Assembly (NCBI GenBank): GCA_001464455.1 | Contig: LNEI01000025.1 | Span: forward strand, 62,001-126,000 | Length of the DNA stretch: 64,000 nucleotides | Direction: 5' to 3' | From: Acidobacteria bacterium Ga0077534 | Lineage (GTDB): Bacteria > Acidobacteriota > Blastocatellia > Pyrinomonadales > Pyrinomonadaceae | In this document: positions 9,099-17,944 of the stretch, piece after piece | Layout: every line of letters starts with the position of its first letter | Numbering within the stretch: position 1 is the stretch's first letter | The notes under the pieces: model-generated | Databases searched by the model: none | Seen by the model: only the letters and a program-made list of their open reading frames with translations | What the model was told of the DNA's origin: nothing | Position numbers and translations under genes: made by a program

Positions 9099-9763
9099 TG
9101 AAAAAATTGACCTTGATGATCCTGCTATTGAGCAGCGCTGCGATCGGCTGCAAATTCATTGATTCCATTCGGGGCGGAGGCTCCGACGGTGGAACAATGG
9201 GCGGCTCGAGCGGAGGTTCGGTAACGGCCAGCAGTGATCCAAGGGCAGACATCGTCGCGGCCGCAAACAAGTTCATTGCGCTGAAAGCGTTCTCGGCAAA
9301 GATGGAAGGCATGGGCCAGACCGAGATCAAGTCGCAGGTCGACTACGTTGCGCCGGACCGTTATCACGTGAAATACCTTGGCGGCACGGGGGCAGGCATG
9401 GAAATGATATTTGTCGGCAGCCAATCTTTTATGAAGGCAGCGGGCGGTTCGTGGAGCAAGATGCCGGGTGACGCCAAGGCGATCCCAACCCTGCGAGATT
9501 CGTTTACGGAGGACGGGTTGAAGTCGCTTACGGACGCTAAGTTCGAGAGCGAAGAAACTGTCGATGGAAAGGCCGCACTTGTCTATTCGTACAAAAATGT
9601 CACGCCGGTCGGAAATTATCCTTTCACATCGAAGATCTGGATAGACAAGGGCTCGGGCCTTCCCTTAAAGGTTTACGTGGAATATTCCAACGGCATGCTA
9701 AAAAATATGACGGTGAAATACGATACCGAAACGCCAATAACGATCGAACCGCCGATCAAGTAA
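9098..9763 (+). CDS. LolA/LppX-like outer lipoprotein embedded in the opp operon
   Basis: A 221-aa predicted lipoprotein with a lipobox near residues 15-18 (AIGC), then a Gly/Ser-rich tether. The rest resembles LolA/LppX-type beta-barrel-half folds: [29 protein letters not shown], a segment around [14 protein letters not shown], and the closing [17 protein letters not shown] typical of DUF-type LolA-like proteins. ATG 9098 is preferred to GTG 9095 because AAGGAGG (9087-9093) is correctly spaced only for the ATG. It sits between oppD and oppF with 0-1 bp gaps. The fold assignment is inference from pattern; the ligand is unknown. Confidence 0.78.
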   Translation: MKKLTLMILLLSSAAIGCKFIDSIRGGGSDGGTMGGSSGGSVTASSDPRADIVAAANKFIALKAFSAKMEGMGQTEIKSQVDYVAPDRYHVKYLGGTGAGMEMIFVGSQSFMKAAGGSWSKMPGDAKAIPTLRDSFTEDGLKSLTDAKFESEETVDGKAALVYSYKNVTPVGNYPFTSKIWIDKGSGLPLKVYVEYSNGMLKNMTVKYDTETPITIEPPIK

Positions 9764-9764
9764 G

Positions 9765-10802
9765 ATGACCGAACCAAACGAGCCAAATCTGATCTCAATC
9801 CAGGACCTCAAGGTCTACTACCGCTCCGGCGGCGGGCTTTTCAGCGCGGCGAAGACCGTCAAGGCGGTCGATGGGGTATCTCTCGAGATAAGAAAAGGCG
9901 AGACGTTGGGGCTCGTCGGGGAATCGGGATGCGGCAAGTCGACGCTTGGCAGGGCGATACTGCGCCTGACCGAACCAACCGCGGGAAAGGTCATCTACAA
10001 CGGCCGCGATCTGGCATCGCTTTCGGGCTCCGAGATGCGTGAGCAGCGAAAGCACTTGCAGATGATATTTCAGGATCCCTATGCCTCATTGAATCCGCGA
10101 ATGACGGTCGCAAACATCATAGGCGAGCCGCTCAGGACCTTTGGCATCGCGAACGGCTCGACCGACGAGCGTGTCGCCGAACTGATGGAAACAGTCGGCC
10201 TCAATCCGCGTTTTGCCCGCCGCTATCCGCATGAATTTTCGGGTGGTCAGCGTCAACGTGTCGGCATCGCCCGAGCTCTTTCAGTCGAGCCCGAGTTCAT
10301 CGTTGCTGACGAACCGATCTCAGCACTCGACGTCTCGATCCAGGCCCAGATCATGAACCTGATGCAGCGGCTGCAGGCGGAAAAGGGGTTGACGTATCTT
10401 TTCATCTCGCATGATCTGCGAGCTGTCCGACATCTCTCGGATCGCGTAGCGGTGATGTACCTCGGTAAGATCGTCGAGGTCGCTGACGGAAAGGTCATCT
10501 ACGACGCTCCGCTGATGCCATACACGCAGGCACTCGTGTCGGCTGTACCCGTCCCAGATCCCGCGATCGAGGCTACACGTGAACGCATTGTCCTCGCAGG
10601 TGACGTACCTTCACCGATCGATCCGCCCAGCGGTTGTCATTTTCATACGCGATGCCAATTCGCGATACCAGAATGTTCGCGGGTCGAGCCGAAGTTGGTT
10701 GAGATCAAGCCGCGCCATTTTGCCGCCTGCATTAGGATAAATGCCGAAAATCCTGACATAAAGGCGAATGCGGCAGCAGGTTTAGGAGCGGTCGGGATCT
10801 AA
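9765..10802 (+). CDS. oppF: Oligopeptide ABC transporter ATP-binding protein OppF
   Basis: Second ATPase subunit (345 aa). Walker A is GESGCGKS, the signature is FSGGQRQR, Walker B is [12 protein letters not shown] and the H-loop is in FISHDLR. The C-terminal extension carries [14 protein letters not shown], like OppD. It starts one base after the preceding stop and is the last gene of the run, ended by a strong hairpin at 10834. With OppD it forms the heterodimeric motor. Confidence 0.96.
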   Translation: MTEPNEPNLISIQDLKVYYRSGGGLFSAAKTVKAVDGVSLEIRKGETLGLVGESGCGKSTLGRAILRLTEPTAGKVIYNGRDLASLSGSEMREQRKHLQMIFQDPYASLNPRMTVANIIGEPLRTFGIANGSTDERVAELMETVGLNPRFARRYPHEFSGGQRQRVGIARALSVEPEFIVADEPISALDVSIQAQIMNLMQRLQAEKGLTYLFISHDLRAVRHLSDRVAVMYLGKIVEVADGKVIYDAPLMPYTQALVSAVPVPDPAIEATRERIVLAGDVPSPIDPPSGCHFHTRCQFAIPECSRVEPKLVEIKPRHFAACIRINAENPDIKANAAAGLGAVGI

Positions 10803-10833
10803 GAAATGGCCTTGGCGCGTATCGGACATCAAA

Positions 10834-10861
10834 AAAGGCCTCATCCATCGATGAGGCCTTT
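10834..10861. terminator. Bidirectional terminator between oppF and the DUF2383 gene
   Basis: A perfect 12-bp stem (AAAGGCCTCATC / GATGAGGCCTTT) with a 4-base loop. An A-run precedes it and a T-run follows, so it can serve both converging genes. Confidence 0.92.
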
Positions 10862-10888
10862 CATTATAGAAACTTTATCTAGTTACTA

Positions 10889-11425
10889 TTAGAATCCGGT
10901 CGAAGCGGCCCTGGGTGTCTCATTTTTTGAGCTGTCTCGTAGGGCTTTTACGCGGTTGTGGGCCGCGAGGATGGCTTGTGACTGCTGCTGGAGTACGTCA
11001 CGAACGTTAGATGGAAGCTGGAGCTTGAGAGCCTCAGCATATGCTTCTTTCGCGTAGTCTTCGCCACGCTCGCATTCGTTCAGGATGGCATGTTCGTCCT
11101 TGCCGGTGACGAGCGATTTGATGTCCATCCAACCGCGGTGAACAGCCGCCGAGACGCTGCCGCTGTTTTCCGGATCGCCGCCGAGCGAGCGAACGAGTCC
11201 CTGCAGCACGCCGACAAAGTCAGAACGCTGCTGTGAATATTCGTAGAAGAGTGTCTTCAGTTCGGATCGTTCGATGCCCTCCGCCGCAGTCTTGAAACCT
11301 TCCTGCCCATCGCGGCAATACTGGATGAGGCCGTTGACGGTCGAGATGACATCGTCGTTGGTCGTCGTGTCTGCCACGTTGTCGGTTCCGGTCATTGGTA
11401 CAGTTGCTTCGTAGTCGTTGATCAT
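10889..11425 (-). CDS. PA2169 family four-helix-bundle protein (DUF2383)
   Basis: A 178-aa protein with ferritin-like helical pattern: ISTVNGLIQYCRDGQEGFKT, then ELKTLFYEYSQQRSDFVGVL, a GG turn and LVTGKDEHAILNECERGED, ending with LPSNVRDVLQQQSQAILAAH. This is the DUF2383/PA2169 family, often stress induced and of unknown biochemical role. The start ATG at 11425 is chosen over the upstream 11479 codon because a GGAGG Shine-Dalgarno lies 10 bases before it. It stands alone, convergent with the opp operon and divergent from the GGDEF gene. Confidence 0.88.
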   Translation of the reverse strand: MINDYEATVPMTGTDNVADTTTNDDVISTVNGLIQYCRDGQEGFKTAAEGIERSELKTLFYEYSQQRSDFVGVLQGLVRSLGGDPENSGSVSAAVHRGWMDIKSLVTGKDEHAILNECERGEDYAKEAYAEALKLQLPSNVRDVLQQQSQAILAAHNRVKALRDSSKNETPRAASTGF

Positions 11426-11692
11426 ATTGAAAATTCCTCCGTGAATTAGTGCTAAATACTTAGTTAATGCCATTCGCATAAACCGTTTATCGGATCTGCG
11501 TGCATATTCAGACTATTACTAACCGGAACTCCCGTAAGTACGGAAGCCAACAATGAGATAAAAAATTCGAAAAGTTTCTTGAAATCGGATGGTGATTAGC
11601 TCTTTCTCGACGTACAAACTAAATTATCCGAGGGCACGCGGCGGGCTTACTCCAATGCGTTACGCAAGCTTATTTTTGCAACTAAATTAAAA

Positions 11693-13972
11693 GTGCGGCA
11701 GGAAATTCCCGGAAAAACAGCATTAGACCGTTTAGCCAATGAGAATGGCATCGCGATAGCCCTCATCGACGAAACTGCGCACGAGGTGTATGTCGCGAAC
11801 AACAATTCGATCTGTCGCGAACTAAACCCGAACGGCGAATTCGAAACTCATTGCAAGGCGTTTTGCGGAACGGCGTTCGAGGAAGCGAGCGAGGTTGGTG
11901 AGACGGTGTCATTCACCTGTCACGCAGGGCTCGAGTGTCGCGTAGTGCCGATCGAGGGCGGTGAGCGGCCGCTGGTCGCGATCATCGGACGGACTTTTCT
12001 CAAGGCTGAGAATTATCGACGTGCGACCACACGCGCGATATCTGGCGACTGGAAGGATCACTCGCCGGCGGAATTTTTCGAGAACGTCCTGTTAACAGGT
12101 TCTGCGACGGTGTTAGATCGTACGGCGGCAAGGATCGGAGGGTCGGCCAAAAAGCTGAAAGCCGTCGGCGATGAACGGAAACCTCAAAAGCTGGAAGAGG
12201 TAGCGAAAACCGAAACTGTCGAGGAACCGGCTGCCGAGCCGGTTAGGAAAAATCCTGCTCCGACGGTTTCGAACATCGTCGCCAGATTTAACCGGGAACT
12301 CGGGCTTGGGAAGGAGACTGTAAGAGCGGTGCCCCGTGCAGAGCCCCAGATCACCGAGAAACAGGTTGAGCAAAAGATCGAGCTGCCCGCTCTCGTTCCG
12401 GAAAGAAAGCCCGAACAGGTGGTCGAGCCCGCTCCACAAGTTTTGGCAACGCCCGCACCAGATGTGCCGGTCGCGACAGCGGTTCCCGAAGCCCCTAAAC
12501 CGCGTTCGAACGAACAGCGTGCGGCGGAGGCGAGAGCTTGGCGCTCCTTCTTCGGTTCGCTGCTGAAGACGGATCACGCTAAGGCGGTCGAGTCGGTTTT
12601 GGAGTTTATCTCGCTCCAATACGGGCTTTCAGCGCTTATCTGGCTAGAGCGAAATGATAAGAAACTGGTAAACACATTCGCCTTCGGTGCGATGAAGAAT
12701 CGCAAACTGCGGCTCGGTATTGCGGCGGACGATAAACGGTTGATCGAAGCGGCACAGAATGAAATGCCTCTCGAGCTTGTTGAACGGCCAAAAGATGGTT
12801 CGCCGCAGGGCGACCGCGTAATGAACCTTTTCCCGATCGGCGTTGGCGGCGAGATATCCGCCGGGGTTGCGATATTTGAAAAGATCGAAGACGAACGTGT
12901 CCGCCGTCAGATCGCCCGCTTTTGCCAGTCGATCGCTCCTCAAATGGAGATACTTCGGCTTCGCGGAGCAGTTGCTCGCGGCGAAACGCTTTCGACCGCC
13001 GTCCGGCGCTTTAGCGAGAGTCTTCGCCAGATCGACGCAGAAGACGTCTGGATAAAGCTCACTCAGAACGCCGCCGAACTGCTCAAGGCCGAGCGAGCGT
13101 CGCTGATGGTCATGAACGAACGAACAGGTGCTCTCGAGATCAAGGCACTGATCGGCGGTCTTGGGAAGCCAGGAAAAGACGATGTCGTCGGCGAACGCGT
13201 CGCACGGCTTGTCTTCGATAAAAACAAGCCGATCATCGTACCCGACGTTGCAAAGACCGGGCTACCGCCCGTCGCCGCCAGTCGAAATTATAAGACACCG
13301 TCGTTCATGAGCTGCCCGCTCTCGATCAGCGGAAAGGCGATAGGCGTGATGAGTTTTGCTGACAAAGCTTCGGGCCAGCCTTTCGATCGCGGGTCGCTGA
13401 ACCTGTTTCACGCGATCGCTTCGCAGATCGCCGTTGCGATCGACCGTGCGTCTTTGAAGGAAAAAGCTGGCGAATTCGAGCAGCTTTCAGTCACAGATGC
13501 GTTAACTGGTCTGCTCAACCGCCGCTATATCGAGGCCCGTCTTGCTGAGGAAGTTAAACGCTCAAATCGTCACGGTTTTCCGATGAGTTTTATGATGATC
13601 GATGTCGATCACTTTAAATCTTACAACGACCAGTTTGGCCATCCGGCGGGTGATGAAGCACTCAAGCTTGTGGGCCACGTTATACGTGAGACGCTTCGGG
13701 GAGCGGATGTCGCGGCGCGCTTTGGCGGGGAAGAATTCTCGATCCTGCTGCCTCAAACCGGGCCGGAAGAGGCTTGGGCGATCGGGGAACGCCTGCGTCA
13801 CAATATTGCGGAAACAGTTTTTCCGCACCGCGTCGTCACCGCGAGTATCGGTATTGCCAGTTGTTCGGCTGACCTTTGTTCGGTCGTTCATATCGTCGCC
13901 GCAGCAGACAAGGCTCTTTACGAGGCGAAACGGCGAGGACGCAACCGGATCATGGCTTTTGAACAGATCTAG
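11693..13972 (+). CDS. Diguanylate cyclase with PocR sensory domain, two GAF-like domains and GGDEF
   Basis: A 759-aa cytosolic signalling protein. Residues 1-110 match the PocR ligand-binding domain, including clustered cysteines at about 41, 54, 58, 76 and 82 (CHAGL motif). A Pro/Glu/Val-rich linker covers about 165-275, then GAF-like domains follow at about 290-425 and 435-590. The GGDEF domain (about 594-755) has the DALTGLLNRRY start, an intact GGEEF active site at about 678 and an RGAD inhibitory I-site five residues before it, so it should make c-di-GMP with product inhibition. The proposed GTG start (11693) has no strong RBS. A closely following gene (14000) encodes an ATPase/anti-sigma-like kinase and may share a transcript. 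Confidence 0.9.
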   Translation: MRQEIPGKTALDRLANENGIAIALIDETAHEVYVANNNSICRELNPNGEFETHCKAFCGTAFEEASEVGETVSFTCHAGLECRVVPIEGGERPLVAIIGRTFLKAENYRRATTRAISGDWKDHSPAEFFENVLLTGSATVLDRTAARIGGSAKKLKAVGDERKPQKLEEVAKTETVEEPAAEPVRKNPAPTVSNIVARFNRELGLGKETVRAVPRAEPQITEKQVEQKIELPALVPERKPEQVVEPAPQVLATPAPDVPVATAVPEAPKPRSNEQRAAEARAWRSFFGSLLKTDHAKAVESVLEFISLQYGLSALIWLERNDKKLVNTFAFGAMKNRKLRLGIAADDKRLIEAAQNEMPLELVERPKDGSPQGDRVMNLFPIGVGGEISAGVAIFEKIEDERVRRQIARFCQSIAPQMEILRLRGAVARGETLSTAVRRFSESLRQIDAEDVWIKLTQNAAELLKAERASLMVMNERTGALEIKALIGGLGKPGKDDVVGERVARLVFDKNKPIIVPDVAKTGLPPVAASRNYKTPSFMSCPLSISGKAIGVMSFADKASGQPFDRGSLNLFHAIASQIAVAIDRASLKEKAGEFEQLSVTDALTGLLNRRYIEARLAEEVKRSNRHGFPMSFMMIDVDHFKSYNDQFGHPAGDEALKLVGHVIRETLRGADVAARFGGEEFSILLPQTGPEEAWAIGERLRHNIAETVFPHRVVTASIGIASCSADLCSVVHIVAAADKALYEAKRRGRNRIMAFEQI

Positions 13973-13999
13973 CGTGCGGGACGTATAGTTTAGTTGCGG

Positions 14000-16195
14000 A
14001 TGAGATCAGGATCTGAAAAGAGGATACTTTCACGAGTCGAACCGGGCGATATAGTCGGCCGGTCGACTTATTTTGAGCGCCTGACCGAGCTTTCGAAGGG
14101 CACCGGCGGGTTAGTTCTGCTGTCTGCTCCGTCAGCGGGACTGTCCGAGATACTGAGAACGACTTTTGACCGGCTTTTCAGTGAGCGCGGTGAGGTGATG
14201 CCTTTCTATTTTGAAATACGCAAAACCGACCGCTCGGCAAAGGGCGTCGCCCTGCGTTTCATTAGCGAGTTCATGCTCCATGCGGTCGCGTTTCGCCGTC
14301 ATGATACAAGGATCCTCGATATCGCACCGCAGATGGATGAGATCGCCGATCTCGCATCGCCCGACGATGGCCATTGGATCGACCGACTCGTCGATAGCCT
14401 GGTCGGCGATCATCGATCGTCTGAACCGCGCTCGTGGGTGCGAAATTGTCTGGCAGCACCGCTTCGTGCGGCGGCTAGCGGAGCACGGCCGTTTGTCATG
14501 ATGGACGATATCCATTTGGCAGCCGAGCTCGAAGACGGAGAGGCTCTATTGGGAGATATCCTTGAGATATACGGCCGGGGACAGGTTCCATTTGCCCTCG
14601 GTGGGAACCGCCGAGCACTGTACGCAAAAACTGCATTCGACACAATGGCGGTCGAACCGTTCACATTCTCAGAGGCCGGAGATCTCGTTGAACGGCTCGC
14701 TTCGCGTTCTGGAGTAGAGATAAATGATCAGACCCGTGATCTGCTCGCGGTTCAACTCGGTGGAAATGCCGGAAAGATCGCAAAGCTTCTCGCCGCCGCC
14801 GCATCGACCGAAACACCGCTTACATCGTTTGATAACGTTGAAAAAGTTTATGGCGACGAGATCTTTGGCGGTCGTATCGGGCGTGAATATGACGCGATCC
14901 TTGAGGGTGCCGTTCCGGGGACTTACCCGCGCGAACGTGTCTTGTGGCTCTTGCACGAAAACCTGCACGCGAATGCATCGCGGGTACCGGTCTCTTTTTG
15001 GGAACGCCATGGCTCCAGAGCCGGTTTTGATGCAGCTGAGGTTCTCGACACGCTACATAAAAGCGAGCTTGTAAACATGTCGAGCGGCTCCGTCGATATT
15101 GATCCGAACGATTTTCCGTTTTGCGATTACCTTCGAGCTCGTGCGTCGCTCGAGATCGATCGCAGGCCGCGCGGGCTGGCGGTCGGTGAAGCAGTTTCAA
15201 AATACGTAAACCGTGCCCCTCAGTTGATGGCCCGGTTCTACAGAAAGAGTTCGGCGATCGCTTTGCGAGGCTTGATGGCGACGTTTGACGGACGGAGGAT
15301 ATCGCCCGCGTTCCTCGATTACGCCCGGTTTAAGGAGGAATTCAAGGGGGCTGAAGACGAAAAGATCCTTAAAGCTCTAAAAGAAGATAATTTGTCCGTC
15401 CATCTGCCGCAGATAGTTTATACAGCGGCGACATCGTCGTTTTATCCGACCCTAAGTGAGCTTTGTGACCCGGAACGTTCGGCGACGGCCCTTGGTTTTG
15501 TGGGGAAAGACGGGGTTGCCTGGATAGCCGCACAGATCGATTCGAAGCTCGAAGCTACCAGCGAGCTTGCATCATTTTGGTGTGACCGACTCGAAATGGC
15601 GGCGGTAAACGCGGAATTTGAGAATTTCCGGCTGTGGCTGATAACCACCGAAGGTTTTTCCCCTGACGCAATGAAAATGCTTTCCGAACGTGGGGCGTAC
15701 GGTTCCAGCCGGAAGCAGGTCGATTTGCTTTCGCGGGTTTTGGGTGCGGATCTGACCGGCGAAGTACGTCCCGGAGCGGACGAGTATGAGGTAGTTGTAC
15801 CAATGGGCGAGGATACCGAGATGATCGCGGCCCATACGCTCGAAGAGATCGCAAAACGGCACGACTATCCGCTCAAAGCCATCAATCAGATCAAAACCGC
15901 ACTTGTCGAGGCGTGTATAAACGCCGCAGAACATTCTCTTAGTCCCGACCGGCGCATTCATCAGAAATTCGTTGTAGAGCCCGACCGCATTACCATCACC
16001 ATCACAAATCGTGGTCTGAGACTCGCTGACAAAATGCCCGCGGCATCAACGACCGACGAAAATCGGCGCGGATGGGGGCTCAAACTCATGAAGAGCCTGA
16101 TGAACGAAGTCACCATCGAACGAGCTGACGACGGAACAAAGATCACGATGGTCAAGCTTATCGAACGAGCCGTGGCGGCGCAGGGCGAGTCGTAA
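14000..16195 (+). CDS. AAA/STAND-like ATPase domain fused to an RsbW-type histidine-kinase-like ATPase
   Basis: A 731-aa protein. The N-terminal part resembles an ATPase of the ORC/STAND type: IVGRSTYFERLTEL, then a degenerate P-loop region (LLSAPSAGLSE lacks the GK[ST] ending) and MMDDIHLA, which fits a Walker B. The last roughly 130 residues are an RsbW/SpoIIAB-type HATPase_c_2 domain: N-box ALVEACINAAEHS, G1-like TNRG and G2 RRGWGLKLMKSLM. These are typical of serine kinases that switch anti-sigma-factor antagonists. ATG 14000 is preferred to TTG 13994. It begins 27 bp after the diguanylate cyclase, so the two are probably one operon. The partner sigma factor or STAS protein is not in the window. 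Confidence 0.75.
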   Translation: MRSGSEKRILSRVEPGDIVGRSTYFERLTELSKGTGGLVLLSAPSAGLSEILRTTFDRLFSERGEVMPFYFEIRKTDRSAKGVALRFISEFMLHAVAFRRHDTRILDIAPQMDEIADLASPDDGHWIDRLVDSLVGDHRSSEPRSWVRNCLAAPLRAAASGARPFVMMDDIHLAAELEDGEALLGDILEIYGRGQVPFALGGNRRALYAKTAFDTMAVEPFTFSEAGDLVERLASRSGVEINDQTRDLLAVQLGGNAGKIAKLLAAAASTETPLTSFDNVEKVYGDEIFGGRIGREYDAILEGAVPGTYPRERVLWLLHENLHANASRVPVSFWERHGSRAGFDAAEVLDTLHKSELVNMSSGSVDIDPNDFPFCDYLRARASLEIDRRPRGLAVGEAVSKYVNRAPQLMARFYRKSSAIALRGLMATFDGRRISPAFLDYARFKEEFKGAEDEKILKALKEDNLSVHLPQIVYTAATSSFYPTLSELCDPERSATALGFVGKDGVAWIAAQIDSKLEATSELASFWCDRLEMAAVNAEFENFRLWLITTEGFSPDAMKMLSERGAYGSSRKQVDLLSRVLGADLTGEVRPGADEYEVVVPMGEDTEMIAAHTLEEIAKRHDYPLKAINQIKTALVEACINAAEHSLSPDRRIHQKFVVEPDRITITITNRGLRLADKMPAASTTDENRRGWGLKLMKSLMNEVTIERADDGTKITMVKLIERAVAAQGES

Positions 16196-16429
16196 AAAAT
16201 CCTTTGCTTTTGCCAAAAAGTCGTGTATAAACAAATGTGATCGATGGTATAAGCTATGCAGAGAACTGATTCATCCGGAAATCCAGATCATTCATCAAAC
16301 CCTCGGCCTGTAGTTTGTGGCCGTGAAGTGCAATATCCAAAAATTTGAAAATAGCGCGATCGTTGTGTTATCTTCAATTAAAGCGTCGCGACTGACGCGT
16401 CCCTGCCTTCCGATCCGGCTAGATAATAG

Positions 16430-17863
16430 ATGACAAGGCCCGCCAAAAAAATGATCCAGAGAATACTTGTCGCCATTTTTGCACTTAGTCTGACTCTCCC
16501 GGTTTTCGCCCAGACAAATAGATCTCCGCTTTTACAAGATATAAAGGTTCCGGCCGATCAGCGTCCGACGATAGTTGGCCAGCCAGATAACGCTCCGAAA
16601 TCCGGAAAACCCGGGCCCACGCCTCCGCTGGTAACAAAAACTACAAGCTCTGTTCCAGCGAACCCAAGCGGAATGCGGACTCTGTTTCCAGCCCTTGCCG
16701 AAGTGCAGGTGCCGGGCTACTCGGGAATACTTATCGAATCGCTGGACGGCAACGTTGTTGTCGAAAGCAACCCAAATTTCACGTTTAATCCCGCGTCAAA
16801 TGTAAAGATCGCCACGGCGTTCGCTGTCCTTAAGACTTTTGGCCCCGAGTTTCGTTTCAGTACCAATGTCTACACCGACGGTTCGATCGATCGTGCGACA
16901 GGCACACTCAACGGGAACGTTTACGTTTCGGGAAAGGATCCGATGTTCGGGTCTCAACACGCCGTTGCGATCGCTTATGAGTTGAATCGCCTGGGCATTC
17001 GGACGGTTTCGGGCGACCTGGTGGTTACAGATAATTTTGTGCTGAACTATTCGGGGTCGCCGGTAAGTTCCGCGAGCTCATTGGCCGCGACGATGGATGT
17101 AAACCGGCGGAGTGCCGCAGCGACAAAGGCTTGGCTCAATCATCTCTCGTACTCAGGCCGTTATGGTCAGATCAGCGGTGTTCCCGGCGTTTCGGTTACG
17201 GGCAGGTCGTATGTCCAACCCATCCCCAACAGCCTGCAACTCCTTTTTACCCACGAATCGACGCCGATGCGCGAGATGCTGAAGGCGATCCTCTGCTATT
17301 CGAACAATTTTCTTTCGGAAAAGCTGGGCGAGTTGGTTGGCGGTCCGTTTGCAGTGGCCCGAATTGTGCAGCAGCATGCAGGAGTTCCTCCGCAGGAATT
17401 TTCGCTGGCAACCTCAAGCGGCCTCGGCTACAACCGCGTTACGCCGAACTCGATGATGAAGCTTCTTCGAGCTCTCAGAACCGATCTCGCTCGTTATAAG
17501 ATGACCTTCGCCGATATTATGCCGGTCGCTGGCATCGACAAAGGCACGCTCGAAGGCAGGTTTGTAAGTGATTTTGCCCGCGGAAGTGTGGTTGGTAAGA
17601 CGGGAACGCTACCGAATACGGACGGCGGCGTGAGTTCGCTGGCTGGTGAGATGAATACTCGAAACGGGCGTTTGCTCTTCGTGATCTTTAACATGAAAGG
17701 CGGCGTGCAGCGATTCCGCGGTTTTCAGAACAGCTATGTAACGCTCGTGCAAGGCCAGTTCGGCGGAGCGGTTCCAATGGTTTACGACGTACAATCCATT
17801 GAAACACGGCTCGCTCGTTCGCGGGTCGTTTATCCTGGCAATCAATCTTACGGAAACGACTGA
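16430..17863 (+). CDS. dacB: D-alanyl-D-alanine carboxypeptidase/endopeptidase (PBP4 type, peptidase S13)
   Basis: Periplasmic penicillin-binding protein that trims or opens peptidoglycan peptide cross-links. It has a signal peptide (cleavage probably after PVFAQ), a Pro-rich spacer, then the three active-site motifs: SNVK (in NPASNVKIATAF), SNN (in CYSNNFLSEKL) and KTG (VGKTGTLPNTDGG). At 477 aa it is typical for the S13 family with an inserted domain between the first two motifs. The start may instead be the internal ATG seven codons on (MIQRILV...). A terminator at 17887 separates it from murJ. Confidence 0.93.
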   Translation: MTRPAKKMIQRILVAIFALSLTLPVFAQTNRSPLLQDIKVPADQRPTIVGQPDNAPKSGKPGPTPPLVTKTTSSVPANPSGMRTLFPALAEVQVPGYSGILIESLDGNVVVESNPNFTFNPASNVKIATAFAVLKTFGPEFRFSTNVYTDGSIDRATGTLNGNVYVSGKDPMFGSQHAVAIAYELNRLGIRTVSGDLVVTDNFVLNYSGSPVSSASSLAATMDVNRRSAAATKAWLNHLSYSGRYGQISGVPGVSVTGRSYVQPIPNSLQLLFTHESTPMREMLKAILCYSNNFLSEKLGELVGGPFAVARIVQQHAGVPPQEFSLATSSGLGYNRVTPNSMMKLLRALRTDLARYKMTFADIMPVAGIDKGTLEGRFVSDFARGSVVGKTGTLPNTDGGVSSLAGEMNTRNGRLLFVIFNMKGGVQRFRGFQNSYVTLVQGQFGGAVPMVYDVQSIETRLARSRVVYPGNQSYGND

Positions 17864-17886
17864 TCCTAAACTGAATTCAAGAAAAG

Positions 17887-17910
17887 AGCGGCGCGAAGCC
17901 GCTTTTTTTT
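17887..17910 (+). terminator. Rho-independent terminator after dacB
   Basis: Stem AGCGGC / GCCGCT with a 5-base GCGAA loop followed by eight T residues. Confidence 0.9.
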
Positions 17911-17944
17911 GTTTGGCAGGCGTGAGATAATCCGCCATTAACCG

